This document shows, piece by piece, positions 12,792-24,843 of a DNA stretch of 64,000 nucleotides. The stretch is from Breviolum minutum Mf 1.05b.01 (lineage: Eukaryota > Sar > Dinophyceae > Suessiales > Symbiodiniaceae). Position 1 is the stretch's first letter; each line of letters starts with the position of its first letter. A program made the translations under genes and the position numbers. The DNA is taken from contig DF239806.1 of NCBI GenBank assembly GCA_000507305.1, positions 1-64,000 on the forward strand. Direction: 5' to 3'. The notes under the pieces are model-generated. The model saw only the letters and a program-made list of their open reading frames with translations, was not told the DNA's origin and did not search any database.

Positions 12792-12955
12792 CAAAACCCA
12801 AACCCGTTTCCGTTTTTTCCGTTTTTTTTCGTATCTGTTTTTCGACGTTTAACCGAACGGTTTGCCTTGCCTCGATGAGCAGTGCATGGTTTTTTCGCTT
12901 CTCAAAGACGCTGTTGAGTTCATCGACGACCATCAACACATCAAAGGTGGGAAAC
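12792..12955 (-). CDS. 164-bp exon, helical
   Basis: Bounded by TTCGAG and GTAGGT. Reads FPTFDVLMVVDELNSVFE, then KRKNHALLIEARQTVRLN, then VEKQIRKKTEKTETG. Heptad-like charged helix. The plus strand is also open here (12862-13161). Confidence 0.5.
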
Positions 12956-13017
12956 CTCGAACGGAAGAGGTGCGCCAAGAGCTACACGTCGTTACACGTG
13001 CCAAGTTGTCAACGGAC

Positions 13018-13080
13018 GGTTGGTTGGTTGGTTGGTTGGTTGGTTGGTTGGTTGGATTGGATTGGATTGGATTGGATTGT
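13018..13080. repeat. (GGTT)n then (GGATT)n tract
   Basis: About 36 bp of GGTT followed by GGATT units. Confidence 0.9.
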
Positions 13081-13524
13081 TTTTTTTGGCCTTCCAAAAA
13101 TATATGTAAGGGGACTTGGGGGGATGTGTGTTTATTTTTTTCAAAGAAACAACTGGGATAATTATTTGTTTTTTACAATAATTTTCGCCAAGTTACAGTG
13201 AATCTGGAGGTTTTAACCAAAAAAAAAGATTTTGGAAACAACACACAACTAAAACAGATAGAAAGAATATATCGTGAAGCCCTCTTCAATGTTCGTCAAG
13301 TTGAGTTTTGGGGCGTATTTTCATGAAGATAATGTATATGTATGAATGATAAATATAGAAATACATCTGTTGATCATATATATATATATATACATATATA
13401 TATAATACGTATAATACATCGTTTTTGTCAAAAAACGTATCTCAGCAAACTGGCGGTTTTTTCTCAGTCACCATTTTCAACAATGACATCGTCTTCTTCA
13501 AACTGCTCGTTCCACAGATTGTTG

Positions 13525-13622
13525 CTAGCTGGTGGTTTCGACCCATTTGAAAAATATGAGTCAAATTGGATCATTTCCCCAGGTAGGGATGAACATAACA
13601 AATATTTGAAACCACCACCTAG
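13525..13622. mobile_element. M1 element
   Basis: CTAGCTGGTGGTTTCGACCC to TTTGAAACCACCACCTAG. Confidence 0.92.
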
Positions 13623-14053
13623 GTTGGTGTTTCTCAATCTCAGTTCCACACTTTTCCATCTGTCACCACGGAATGTTGGGATCCAACAAAAAAAATCTGG
13701 TCGTTTTCTGAACCAACAAAAAATCCATCGAATCGTTTGGCAGGTTTGACTTAAGCTCATCTCAAGGCAGCTTCGGGTTGAGAGTTTTTGTAAAAACATA
13801 TACCCCTGGAAGTCGTTGGTTGCCACCATTAAAAAAAAAGATGGTTAATTTTTGGAAGACGAGAAACCAAAATAATGGGTGCTTTCGAAACCAACCTATA
13901 AAAAATTGGTGCTTGGACTTTCAGGGGATATATACATATACATATATATATATACATATATTATGTATATATACATATATCCATATTTTTTGTGCCTCCC
14001 TTTTTTTTGATGGGCATTGGCTGGCTCCAAACTTCCAATCCTGACTTTTTCAC

Positions 14054-14152
14054 CCAAAGAACTCCAAGTTGAAGAGAATTCGCACCGCCTGGAAAACGGG
14101 CGAAAAAACATTGGGAAAAACTACTTCCAATTCCACGAACCCTCGTGGTGAC
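14054..14152 (-). CDS. 99-bp exon candidate
   Basis: Bounded by TCCAAAG and GTGAAA. Two frames are open; one reads SPRGFVELEVVFPNVFSP then VFQAVRILFNLEFF. Frame choice is uncertain and a smaller exon from the internal CCAG is possible. Confidence 0.4.
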
Positions 14153-15640
14153 CTTTGGAAGGTCCACCCAACGGGTTTTTTTATGTTGATGGGATTCCTT
14201 GAGGGATGGAGGCGGGTGATTTTTTTTTTTCCGGGTGTCCAAGACATGGCTGGGATTTTTTTTCCGGAAAAAAAATATTTTTCGTTAACTATATGGAGGT
14301 TTGAAAGGTATGTTTCCCTGAAGGTTCCCTAAATAACATGCAACATTTTCTCTAAGTTACCCCAAAAAACCCATCTTGGTTGACCCAGCAAGAAGGAAAA
14401 GTCGAATTTGTGTTGCGTGGATTTGTTTCGGGCAATTGCAGTTGCGGTCATTCTGAATGTTGATGAAGAATTCATCTGGGATAGCAGCTGATGTTTGGGG
14501 AGTATCCCGAATGAACTAACGAATGTTGAATAACCATCCTAACCGGTTGCTCTGCTTTTAGTCCAACAGCATCATGTACGAGCAGCGGCAACAAAACACT
14601 TGTTACAGTACATGAATTATGAAATCTTGGCTGATTAATTCCTGATAACGGCTTGTTATGTTAGTACTTCAATCGGATAGTATAATATCTTGTATACACG
14701 TCACATAACCAATGTCTTGATCACTGCTCATGTTGAGTAATGCAATAATCATTCACATATTCCTTTCAACCCAATCGTTAGACAACTACCCCGACGAAGT
14801 ATTACATGGTTCTGGTAGAAACATGCCACGACATGAGTCGACCAAAAGGTCGATGACAATCAAAAGAACAATTAGAATAATCACCAAACATTTCCAAATG
14901 GACGTACTGAACCTTATAGCCGGCTATTTTGGGGGTCGGTTTTCCCTTACGTTATATAGGTGAGGATTCCTCCATAGGTACCTGAAATTCTTGGTGAAAA
15001 AACAATGTTATAAATCCTCAACCTGAATGTTTCGGCCATTTTGGGGTCCGGATTCCCTGTCTATTCACCAACTTCGCGGGTCCCGCCACTTGGAAAAACA
15101 AATCCTCAACAAACGGCCCTGAGGAAAAACACATGTTCCATCCAAGTGGACGCAAACTTCTAATGGAACTCTCCAGCTTAACAACCATCTGGGATGAAAA
15201 TTAGAAACTTAACAAAATCATGGTAGATAAACATAGATAAACTATCAACCTGCCTCAACTGCTAAACGCCGGATTTCTTCCACTTTGTATTTTTGTTAGT
15301 CATTTCATCCCAACCGGATGGAATTTTGGTCAGTTTTCAGATGCGCATTGCAGTAACTAGCAGGTAATAAACTGCTGACAGCAAATGACAGCAACAGGTT
15401 TTTCAAAAAATGCAGAAGCTTGTTGGAGGGAGTCTATATACTTTCTAAAGGTCTGTGATTTTATTTTTCTATTTTGAGGCCAAAATCCATGAACAACTGG
15501 AGTAAAGTGCCAAATTTCATTTTAAACAAAACATGACAATAAAAATCCACCATTTTGAAAGATCTATTTCCTATTGAACATAAGGATTTTTCCAATGTCA
15601 TGTTTTTTTTAGGGGGTGTATAAATATATGATAATCTTAC

Positions 15641-15766
15641 CCTGAATCTTCGGGTCATCTTGGAAAGACTCCCAAACTTCGCCGGTGAGGTCATCTTTCC
15701 AAACGATCGGGAAATTTCTCGTGCCAAGAGTCCGGAGAAAAACATCCCTAGCCACAAAACGAACAT
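15641..15766 (-). CDS. 126-bp exon
   Basis: Bounded by TCGCAG and a consensus GTAAG donor. Reads DVRFVARDVFLRTLGTRN, then FPIVWKDDLTGEVWESFQ, then DDPKIQG. No family recognised; both borders are good. Confidence 0.66.
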
Positions 15767-15854
15767 CTGCGAATCCAAATCAATTCATAGTATTCTCAAC
15801 ATTCGAATGATGTTTCTGACCCCTAAGCAAAAAAATCTGCACAAAATCATCACA

Positions 15855-15939
15855 TACTGTTGATGGAAGTATCCCATTTTTCAACAGGGTTTCATAGATT
15901 CCAGATGGTGATCGCCGGATTTCTGAACCATCAACAGTA
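15855..15939. mobile_element. M6 element
   Basis: M6: TACTGTTGATGGAAG end, CATCCCAGATGGT-like centre and CCATCAACAGTA end. This copy carries TACTGTTGATGG and CCATCAACAGTA. Confidence 0.85.
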
Positions 15940-15991
15940 TCATCATTCAACCCTTCCTATAACCCCTGAATATTTTTGTTGGTGTAGTTAC

Positions 15992-16057
15992 CCCGTTTTC
16001 CCTGGCCTCTTCCAGACCTTCCAAGCTTTCGAAATCTTGGAGTCTACGACTTTCTAC
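15992..16057 (-). CDS. Exon of a duplicated pair (copy 2), 66 bp
   Basis: Bounded by ACGGAG and GTAACT; 22 codons, VESRRLQDFESLEGLEEA then RENG. The first ten residues differ from the 17.0-kb exon at only two positions, so an exon duplication is likely. Confidence 0.62.
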
Positions 16058-16591
16058 CTCCGTGGGGACATGGCGGGGGGGTTGATTTCAGTGGATTTTG
16101 TGGGATTTTTGATATGCTTGCTGCAAATGGGTGAAGAAAAATTCGAAGTTTCACCAACAGCAATGCAAAAAAAAGGCCTCCTTCACCTCAAAAGTTTCAT
16201 GAAACATCAGTTTGCCGCATGCCTATTTTTTTGAAGCATCTGAAATAAAGGAAGTAAACCTCGCACAAATCCATTCTTTGAACCCTGCTGTCCTGAAATA
16301 GGCAGGAAAAAAAATCCATGGAAATCTCGAATCTTTCAAGGGTGAGATTCCATTTCCGGATGTTGTTGCTACGTTTCTTTGGGCATCACGATGCTCAAAG
16401 GAATCACATCTAGCGGCATTTTTTTCATTTTGACGTTAACTAAATTTCCAAATCTAGCAAAATTATGCAGACTAGAATCATTAACAATCCTGATGGAAGA
16501 TTGTTAACCTTGACCCTCGGCTTCTTCGATGGGCCCAGATGGGATCCACTGAGAAGAGGGTGGCAAAACACTTTCCATCCAACACCTACAG

Positions 16592-16709
16592 CAGCCTGAA
16601 AACTAACATGACGTTGGAAAGTACAATTTTTTTCAATAGGAAATACATCTTGAAATGGTGGATGTTCCATTGTCATGCTAGCTAGTTTTCGGGGGGGGGG
16701 GGGGGGTAT
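16592..16709. mobile_element. M2 element with G-tract at right end
   Basis: CCTGAAAACTAACATGACG to CATGCTAGCTAGTTTTC followed by 17 G and TA. Confidence 0.8.
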
Positions 16710-16908
16710 CTTGACATTGCACTCCCAAATGTTTGACACCAATAATTTTTCTCTCCATCAATTTCTTTGATGATTCAAGATTCCCTTAGAGTTTCTATTC
16801 TTTTTTTGTAAAAAAACAACATCAACTAATGTTCAACATGTATGAACTACAACTACAAACCCCTTCAGAAAAAAAAACACGAGTTTTCAATTCATTGTCG
16901 TTTATCAC

Positions 16909-17033
16909 CTGACATTTACCCCGCTCTTCAAAAAGTTCACCGAAGTTTCCCGCCATGTTTTTTTCCCCATGGAACAAAAATCAATGGCCTCTGCAGAGCT
17001 TTCGAAGAAATTTTGGAGTCTGCGATTTTCTAC
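16909..17033 (-). CDS. Exon of a duplicated pair (copy 1)
   Basis: Bounded by TTGGAG and GTGATA. Reads VENRRLQNFFESSAEAID, then FCSMGKKTWRETSVNFLK, then SGVNV. Its start is clearly related to the exon at 16057-15992. Confidence 0.62.
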
Positions 17034-17045
17034 CTCCAAAAGATG

Positions 17046-17151
17046 GGTGGTTCCAGAAATAGGGGGTTTTCCCCCCAAATCATCCATTTTAATAGGGTTT
17101 TCCATTATAAACCATCCATTTTGGGATACCCCTATTTTTGGAAACACCCAA
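17046..17151. mobile_element. M3 element
   Basis: GGTTCCAGAAATAGGGGG to ATTTTTGGAAACACCCA. Confidence 0.85.
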
Positions 17152-17335
17152 GATGGTTGGTTAGGAAAAGGGGTTCGATTTCCGTGATTCCTCTGGAATT
17201 TCTTGGAAACTGGGTGAACATGATCCAAAAGTACCAACAATTTCACCAAACAAATATCCAAACTTTTTTCACCCCCAAGGTTTCATGGGGAAAATCTGTT
17301 TGCTTGTGTTCGACTGGTCTTTCATCCATGAATTT

Positions 17336-17434
17336 ACTGGTTGGTGGTTTCAACCCATTTGAAAAATATTAGTCAAATTGGATCATTTTCCCAGGTAGGG
17401 ATGAAAATAAAAAATATTTGAAACCACCACCTAG
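17336..17434. mobile_element. M1 element
   Basis: CTGGTTGGTGGTTTCAACCC to TTTGAAACCACCACCTAG; nearly identical to the copy at 13.5 kb. Confidence 0.92.
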
Positions 17435-17937
17435 TCTTGACACTTCATAACATGATTTTTGTGTCCTCAAAACGCCATGCTTAGAGGGGGTTTCTAAAAG
17501 GTGACCTTTTTTCAGGGGCCCCTTGGTGACAGTTTCACTTGGGTGATCAAGTTGGGTCACGGATGGAAGAACTTTGGATACCAATTTTTTCCCCACAGGT
17601 CGACTGGGTCGTTTCCGAAAAACGCCAAAAATCGAGGGGAAGTCTCGTCAATTTTCAAGGCCGTTTTTTTGTCCCCCAACAAAACGAAAATCAGAAGCGA
17701 AGGCAAGCCTTCTGATGGTTGAAACAAGAATCCAAAGAGGTTGAAGTTGGTAGGTTGGATGCCCATCATTTTACCGGATTTTTGTTTTATGCCATCGGAA
17801 GTAGGGTGATTTTTTTCGGATTTTTGTTGCCATCAACAAAACCTCCACTTGTTCATGATACCCTTTTTTTTCTTATATGCTAAGCCAATCTTGAAACTGT
17901 TCCTTTCCTTCATCCCACCGGGTCCCACGTTGGGCAC

Positions 17938-18096
17938 CTCATCCATATTCGTTTCATTTGTTCCATTGCTATCTACAAAGGTCACGTTGGGAACCACATC
18001 CACTTGCAACGTCAAGAGAGCCAAGTCCAAGGGCGTCGAGACGTTCAACAGGCTGTAAATGCTCTCATAGACGGCTTGCTCCACAATAGGTTCCTC
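17938..18096 (-). CDS. 159-bp exon, phase 0 at both ends
   Basis: Bounded by CATAG and GTGCCC, 53 codons. Reads EEPIVEQAVYESIYSLLN, then VSTPLDLALLTLQVDVVP, then NVTFVDSNGTNETNMDE. Three N-x-T/S sites suit a glycosylated extracellular segment. The frame stays open to about 17862, where a second donor exists. Confidence 0.66.
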
Positions 18097-18099
18097 CTA

Positions 18100-20400
18100 T
18101 GAGGATGGGGGACGTTTGGAGGGAGGATTTGACGGTTCAATTTGTTGGAGTGAAAGTTTTTTTCCCAAGTTTAGGCATCAACAAGAAAGGCATCTGAAAA
18201 AAAGAGAGATGTCATTTAGATTCATCTATATACACCCTTTTTGACAGAAGAAACATCTGAACACGATTTGTTTTTTGGATGTGACAGAGATGTATAGTAA
18301 ATTTCTGATGTTTTCTGTGAAGACTTTTCAAGATGAATTTCTGGGCTCAAAGGATGAATTTCATGAACCTCCCAAATGGGAGAGGATGGAATCTTTGGAT
18401 GTTTTTCCATCTCTTTTTTTGAGTCAAAATCGCGTGAACTTTATTTTGGGGGCCCCAAAAAAAACAACTGTGGGACTGTGGGTGTTGTTATCTTTGTTGG
18501 TGGTCCCCATAATGACTTTTGAAGGACTTCAAAGTCTCTAAATCATAGCAATTCCGTCTCTTTGTTGAGCAATCCCCCAACTTCTCTACCGTAAATAGTT
18601 TCTGATCTGCGACGAATTCGTAGAATCGCTGGTTCGATCATTTGGATTATTTGATGCAACAACAAGCATGTTGAATTCTATCTGGATGGGTATAATTGTC
18701 ACTTTCATCTATTTTCCAAGGGCTAAAACCGCAAGTCACGACCTAAGCATGGCGGGGGTAAAAATCCCCTCACTCTTCGCGTTCTAGCTTTCTGGCGGTA
18801 AGTCGATCCTTGTTCGTGAGACCTAGATTTTGGGGAGGAGTAAAACACCCAAACCTTGGGGTTTTCTGACCAACCAAAAAATTACTTCAGCCGCAATTGA
18901 CGTCAACCCAGGGTTTGGATATCATAAGTCTATGCAGTCTATGCCAACTCCGAGTATTTTGGAGGCGTTTGTTTTGCTTGACTGAAACGCCAATTACACG
19001 GAGATATAAAACATCGGCAAAGTGGAGATAGTATCTGTACACCATTTTCAGCTTCATATAGTGGTCCCAAAAAGAGTAGCCCCAAAAGTAGTAGACTTTT
19101 AGACAATCCCTTTTGCATGGCAGGGGTGTCTGATATTTTTTGCGAAAATCCCACAGGCAAATTCTTTAGGGCGCAAAAAATATCACTTACCAAGCATTGA
19201 AAGATGTCGTTTTCCACCACTGGTACTGACTCTTCACATGTTTACAAGGTTCCAAAAGAGAAGACACTGATTTTTCCCTACCCCCCTCCTCGGTCGCATT
19301 TTCTCTCGTCCTTGGTTTTTCAATGCCAAAGAAACCGGGATCCACCAGTTGAGTTTCTATAGGGGAATTGATTTCAAAAACGGGGATCGTGTCATCCCCA
19401 AGAAACTGTGGATTTCTGTGGGGATCGTGTCATCCACCAGTTGAGTTTCTAGGGGATCCCCTTTTCTTACTGTGATGACACAAAAAGTTGATTTCAAAGG
19501 CCCGGGGATCGTGTCATCGATTTTCGTGTCAGGAAGAAAAAGTTGCCACTATGAAAGGATTTATGTATTTATACCTGCTGGGTTTTTGAGAGAATTTTCC
19601 ACGGATCACGATTTATCCAAAAGTATGATTTGTTCCAACATGTGTCCATTCCAAGCTCCTATTTTGGATGGTCACCCTTTTTTTCCAGAAACTTCAAAAA
19701 CAACATACTTTTAAAGTGAATCCTAAAGAATCACAAAATGAATTCTGATCTTTCACAAACCTACATTTCACAATGATTTGACTGAAATAAGGCTCCACAA
19801 GAACTTTCTTGGTCAAAAAACCACCTGGAAAGTACCGGCTTGGTCAAACGAAGAATTTCCGTCAAAAACGGATGAACATGAAACATGAATTTGAAGTTTG
19901 GCTACTGGCAGCAGAGCAAAAGGGGAGTCAAATGGAGATCGAAATAAACCTTGTGCTGTTGTTTTCCTGTTGTTGGTGTTGATTTCTTCACATATTTCAA
20001 TACTTCACATATCTGGGCGAAATACTATAATTCCTAAACCTGAATTAAGCACCAGTTGGGGTGACCTCGGCTGTGGCTATGATTTGCCTAGATATATGAT
20101 CCTCAACAAAAATATGAATGCTTTCGAAACTGCTAGAGTCTTCCCGACCTTTTTGGGAGTCAATTACAGAAGAGGCAGGGTAAAATCATAGTGAAAAACA
20201 CATCCACCCATTGCTCATTTCATCGATGTTTCCTCTTGGATTTCATCTGGATTTCCTGTTAAAGCAGAAGTTTTCCACCCCTTTTTCTGTCAAGTCGTCT
20301 TCATTTTTAGCTCTCAACTTCTGAATCAAGTTTCCATTCCACCAGATAACCTCCAGTAGCCTTCACCAAAGTGGGTTGCGGCAGTGTCGTGGTTGTGGTA
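18100..20400. other. No exon recognised
   Basis: Contains three copies of a phrase around GGGGATCGTGTCATC with CCACCAGTTGAGTTTCTA at 19.34-19.52 kb (local tandem duplication). Otherwise no clear signal. Confidence 0.45.
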
Positions 20401-20401
20401 C

Positions 20402-20462
20402 CTCGATTTTTCATGGACACCACCGAGCCATTAGACCGCTGGAACTGCCCGCAAGGGTCGAC
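20402..20462 (-). CDS. 61-bp exon
   Basis: Bounded by CAAAAG and GTACCA. Reads VDPCGQFQRSNGSVVSMK then NR. One cysteine. Confidence 0.5.
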
Positions 20463-21623
20463 CTTTTGGGTTGACGACGCCTTGTCTTTTTTTTGGTTTT
20501 AACAGTACTTCAACCCCACTTTTTGTGGGAAGGATACTGTAGATGGATAGATGTAGGGAGAACAAGAAAAAACACACACACAAACACAAAAACACACATG
20601 ATAAACACCCATCTAATTATCTACATATATAATACATTTACATCCATAACCAATTCTCATCAAATCTGAATGAACAACCCACACCAGTGGGAGAAGTGGT
20701 TCAATTTCGAGGTCGGAAGGTAGGTTTTTGTTGGGGGGGGCTTCCCGGATTCTATATAGATGATGTACCCACTGTGACAACCTCGGTTTGGGAGGTGTTT
20801 CCCCAGGGCCACCAAAAAAACACATGGTTTTAAACAACAAAAAGATATCTGGATCACCAAGGGTAGTGGGAAAAATTCACCACGTTCCCGTGGTCACGGT
20901 GATCACCTCTGAGTCACTACTTGGGAGAAGGTGACTATGTTGAAACCCAAAGGGTGGCATGAGACTTCAGGGAACCGGGCCAAATGATTTGAAAACATGT
21001 CCCCATGTCCCCTGGAAAAAACCCAATGGGTTCGAGTTGTCTAATTACTTGCCCTTTTGACATCGAAATAATGCCGGTTTTTTTTAGGGGGACATGTTAC
21101 TTTGCTGGGGTGTACTTAAATACTATTGGTCAGGTAATCATGATGGATAGTTAGGAATTCTACTTACCTGGTTGGTGCTCGATCTGAAAACCTTGTTGTA
21201 TTTGCTTCCTCATTTAGTTGGAAAATGGTCATTCAGGCTGCTCATTTAAGTTCATCACGTATGACCACAGCCCAGATTACACTCCCTGAAACAAAGATGA
21301 CTAAACATGACTATGTAACCTACAAAAAACATATCTTCGCCAAGACTTGCAACCCCCCTCTTTCCAATTCCCCCGTTTTTTCAGGTGCAAATTTCTTCAG
21401 CAAATTTGTCAAGCACAAATTTCCTTCCAAAAAAAACTCATCCTTTTTGAAGCTTGAGATTTACAAAGTTGCCAGGCGAATCAAAAATGCAATCCTGGAA
21501 TATTCACTGAATATTCATCAAAGGCTTCCCAAAAGAATGGCCGCTGAATTCGAATGGATTGACAAAAATGGAAAAAGCTGATGTAATAAAGAATCAGTAA
21601 TTCCATTAATTAGTAAACTTAAT

Positions 21624-21734
21624 CTGGTTGGTGGTTGAACCAACCCATCTGAAAAAATATGATCGTCAAAATGGATTCAGCTTCCCCAAGGATCGGGGTG
21701 AAAATCAAAAAATATTTGAGTTGCCACCACCTAG
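21624..21734. mobile_element. M1 element
   Basis: CTGGTTGGTGGTTGAACC to GAGTTGCCACCACCTAG. Confidence 0.92.
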
Positions 21735-22016
21735 AAATGGTTGAAAAAAACCACCGGAGAAAAAAAAACAGTTCAAATATCCTCAACATCTGGACCTCGC
21801 AAACCTTCAACATCCCATTGATCCGATGGAGTCCCTAGACTTCTTGGGGGTTTGTAGGGGGATTCCTACAATAAGGGGCTGATTCACAAAAAAAGGTGCT
21901 TTTCCGGCCGTTTTTCCATGGCTTTTTCAAGGAGTTACATTTGCTGAAACTATCAGTTCACACCCCAAAAAACACATACGAAACACGGAAAAAGACCGAC
22001 ATTTTTCAGCTCAAAC

Positions 22017-22144
22017 CGACAGGCTCTTGGCCTCCCACACTTGGTGTACCAACTGCCCAATCACTATTGAAAGCGGGCAGTAACCCGATTGATTCCATCA
22101 GCGGGTCTCCGCCCTCCTTTCGAAAGAGGGGAAAAAGGATCTGC
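22017..22144 (-). CDS. 128-bp exon
   Basis: Bounded by TTCCAG and GTTTGA. Reads QILFPLFRKEGGDPLMES, then IGLLPAFNSDWAVGTPS, then VGGQEPV. No cysteine and no family recognised. Confidence 0.5.
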
Positions 22145-22875
22145 CTGGAAAGCCAAGTGCCCTATTTTTAAGGCAACAGTTGCTGGTTTTTGGGGTAAAG
22201 TTGCCTAAAAAAATAGGACACTGGCGTTCCAGGTGGTTCTTTTGCTTCTTTGGATCTCCAGTCTCCACGAGTTTTGGATCTCCGGCAGATTCTTAAGGGC
22301 ATTTCACCCTCTTGGATTCTGTTGGACTGTTGATCCCACTCCCACGAGGCCAAAACTCAACTCCAACTGACCACTGATCCCACGGCATCTCCAAGGGACG
22401 TGTCATCGTCTGGGTGGTGGTTTGACATGAAGGGTAGGAACCACTCAGATCACCCGTGGCCTAGCAATACATGGCAAACTAAGCCAAGGAGGCCACGGTG
22501 CCGTCCTAAGGTTTGGCCTGATGTTTTTTGGGGACTTTTAAGGTGGGAGAAATAGCCATAAAAAAGCGGGATTTTAGATGCATCTCCCATGGTGGTTTTA
22601 TATATATAAAAAACTCTATTGAAACTGATTGAATAAACAAATGAAACATTTTGATAGGTGACTGACTCACTTGTTTTTTTGGAGAAAAAAATGAGAAAAC
22701 ATGTTTAACGTCAGAAATTTTCATGCGGGAGCCACCAAAAAATCAAAACAAACAAGCAAACAAGTGGACCTTGTTTAAGGATTCAAGTATCCAAAAAGCA
22801 TCCAAAGCACCAAGCAAGTCTCCCCACCAAACCTGCCGTGAAATCGCACCTTACATGTCCAGATTTCTACACCAC

Positions 22876-22920
22876 CAAACCAGCCAGCATTCTCGGCGCA
22901 AGAGACCAGGCAGTGTTCAC
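22876..22920 (-). CDS. 45-bp exon, cysteine-rich module first half
   Basis: Bounded by AACAG and GTGGTG, phase 1 to phase 1. Reads EHCLVSCAENAGWF; the frame stays open to VEIWTC, so a later donor (GTTTGG near 22830) is possible. C-x-V-x-CAEN-x-GW matches CSVDCAEGY at 54.5 kb. Confidence 0.6.
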
Positions 22921-22956
22921 CTGTTACCTCGGAACCGTTGGAACCAGTTCTCGGGA

Positions 22957-23071
22957 TACTGTTGATGGAAAGAATCCGGCTAGCACCAGTTGAGGTTGGT
23001 AGTTTACACCATTATTTACAAGGTCTTGTACATCCCAGATCGTTAGCCGGATTTCTGAACCATCAAGAGTA
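22957..23071. mobile_element. M6 element
   Basis: TACTGTTGATGGAAAGAATC to TTCTGAACCATCAAGAGTA. Confidence 0.85.
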
Positions 23072-23238
23072 GGTTTGATGAAACTGGGGTGTGATATTCT
23101 ACTTATGGCAAAAAAACAACAAAGAAAACACTTCCACGGAGAATCTTCGTTGTTCCAATTAAAACTCCCATGTCTATATATAATATGTATATAAGTGATG
23201 TACTAACAAAAATGCAATATATAAATGAAACAGAGAGA

Positions 23239-23365
23239 CCTGGAAATTCTGCGATTGTGACCTTTTTGGGATGGTGTTTTTACGTGACCCTTTCATCCGG
23301 GCTAAGTTTACTAAGTGACCTCCAAATAGGGGAATTCAAAAGGTCACGGCGGCTGAATCACCTGG
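23239..23365. mobile_element. M7 element
   Basis: M7 contains CCTGGAAATTCTGCGAT, GTGACCTTTTTGGGATGG, GTGACCTCCAAATAGGGG and GAATCACCTGG. Ends CCTGG and CCAGG suggest an inverted-repeat element or a short conserved module. Confidence 0.75.
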
Positions 23366-23402
23366 GAGATTCTTTCCAGTGAACCACCTTTTAGGATCCA
23401 AC

Positions 23403-23469
23403 CGTCTGGCTGTACGGGTCCACGTTGTTCGGCAGCTTTTTGACAAATGCCGCGATGTTTTTGTTTTCC
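23403..23469 (-). CDS. 67-bp exon, no cysteine
   Basis: Bounded by ACGTAG and GTTGGA. Reads ENKNIAAFVKKLPNNVDP then YSQT. No family recognised; direction and borders fit the surrounding exons. Confidence 0.5.
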
Positions 23470-23726
23470 CTACGTTAAAGAGGAGAGGGGTTGCGAATCA
23501 TTTCTAGTAGTGCATCTCAGATTCACTTATCATATCTTATCGTGAATTTTCCTCTTTTTCGGAAGCCTGAAGCCAAGGTCCATATTTTTCCTTCCCTTTT
23601 TTGTTGATAGAAAATTGTTTCGACCTCTCTTATCTCCACTCTCGACTCTTTCGGACCCCGTCGAGGGGGTGGACTAAGTCTAGCTATGGAGCGTGATGTA
23701 TGCAAAAGATGTCAAGAAAGAAGCGA

Positions 23727-23851
23727 TACACCCGTGAAAACCAACGAATGTCCCCCTGAAAAATGACGGTTTCTGCAAGCTTTTTTTTTTTTTCCTTTTG
23801 TTGTGTTTGTCCCTTTTCAGGGTCGGCATTCGTTAATTTTCAGGGGGGGTA
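23727..23851. mobile_element. M2 element
   Basis: TACACCCGTGAAAACC to ATTCGTTAATTTTCAGGGG then GGGTA. Confidence 0.8.
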
Positions 23852-23970
23852 CAGTAATTGGATATGATATGATTTGTATACGTACATCTCTTCCAAAAAC
23901 CAATTGGAAACCATGATTTGGCACAACGCTCACGTCAAACAGTTTGTCTCATAGTCCCTTACTAAATCTA

Positions 23971-24050
23971 CTAGTTGGTGATTTCAACCCACTTGCAAAA
24001 TATTAATCAATGAGGATCATTTCCCCAAGTAGGGGTGAACATATTTTTTT
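23971..24050. mobile_element. M1 element, truncated
   Basis: CTAGTTGGTGATTTCAACCC then ATCATTTCCCC and GGGGTGAACAT; ends abruptly in poly-T and GAAACCAT. Confidence 0.75.
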
Positions 24051-24298
24051 TTGAAACCATTTTCTGAAATGCCTTTCACAAAACAAAGGCACCGAACAAA
24101 AAAAGCATGGTTTCCTGTCGCTGATCAAACATCACAGCCTCTGGTCGTTGCCCTTCATGGCGTTTTGGGATTCTTTGTCTTCAATGTGTTTTTTTTAATC
24201 AGAAAACGCGTTTGGTGCTTCATTTCAATCATTTTCGTTTTTTTAATTGAAATTTGGGTTTATCACTCATAGTTCTACATGATCATATTTCCTGGTAT

Positions 24299-24416
24299 CT
24301 AGTTGGTGGTTTCAACCCGTCTGAAAATCTGAAAACTATGAACGTCAAAATCGGAATCTCCTTCCCCAATTTTCGGGGTGAACATTTTTCAAAATATTGG
24401 AGTTGCCACCAACCAG
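24299..24416. mobile_element. M1 element
   Basis: CTAGTTGGTGGTTTCAACCC to GAGTTGCCACCAACCAG. Confidence 0.88.
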
Positions 24417-24777
24417 GAATATATTTCAACTATCCAACCCTACACATGTCTTTTTGAATGTCAACATCCCCACCTATTGTCAGACACCTCGACCTGACTA
24501 GCTCAAGGTGAACAATCCTCCAAGACTCTTGATCTCAGTTTTAAGGCTGTTGCCAAAAAAAACTCCAAAACATCATGGAGGAAAGTCATGAAAATTGCTG
24601 AAAAATGCCTTGAATCTTTTCCGAAAAAAAAAAAAACATGTGTGCTCCCAACACCGGAAGCTTCTAAAACCACCAAACCCACCTTCTGTTTAAAGGTAGC
24701 TTTGTTTCTTTAAAAAAAATCTCAGCAAAATTTCATCCAAGAGACTACAGTGCTGCAATTATGGAGATATGCATCAC

Positions 24778-24843
24778 CCCAAGGCAAATTGTAGATACAT
24801 CGTGCAGCCACACAGTCTGGCAAGCTGCCCCTCAATGTGACTT
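24778..24843 (-). CDS. Exon, cysteine-rich module second half
   Basis: Bounded by CGCAAG and GTGATG. Reads VTLRGSLPDCVAARCIYN then LPW; LRGSLP-x-C-x-A-x-C matches the family. The longer plus-strand Lys-rich frame here is treated as a shadow. Confidence 0.62.

Noticed and set aside
12862-13161. Plus-strand frame reading into the GGTT tract
   Set aside because: It depends on repeat translation at its end. The minus-strand exon has better borders and the same direction as its neighbours.
13464-13829. 121-codon minus frame
   Set aside because: Mostly translation of an M1 element, which is non-coding in all its copies.
21225-21581. 118-codon plus-strand basic frame
   Set aside because: No splice signals or domain, and the only strong candidate on that strand; kept out for lack of support.
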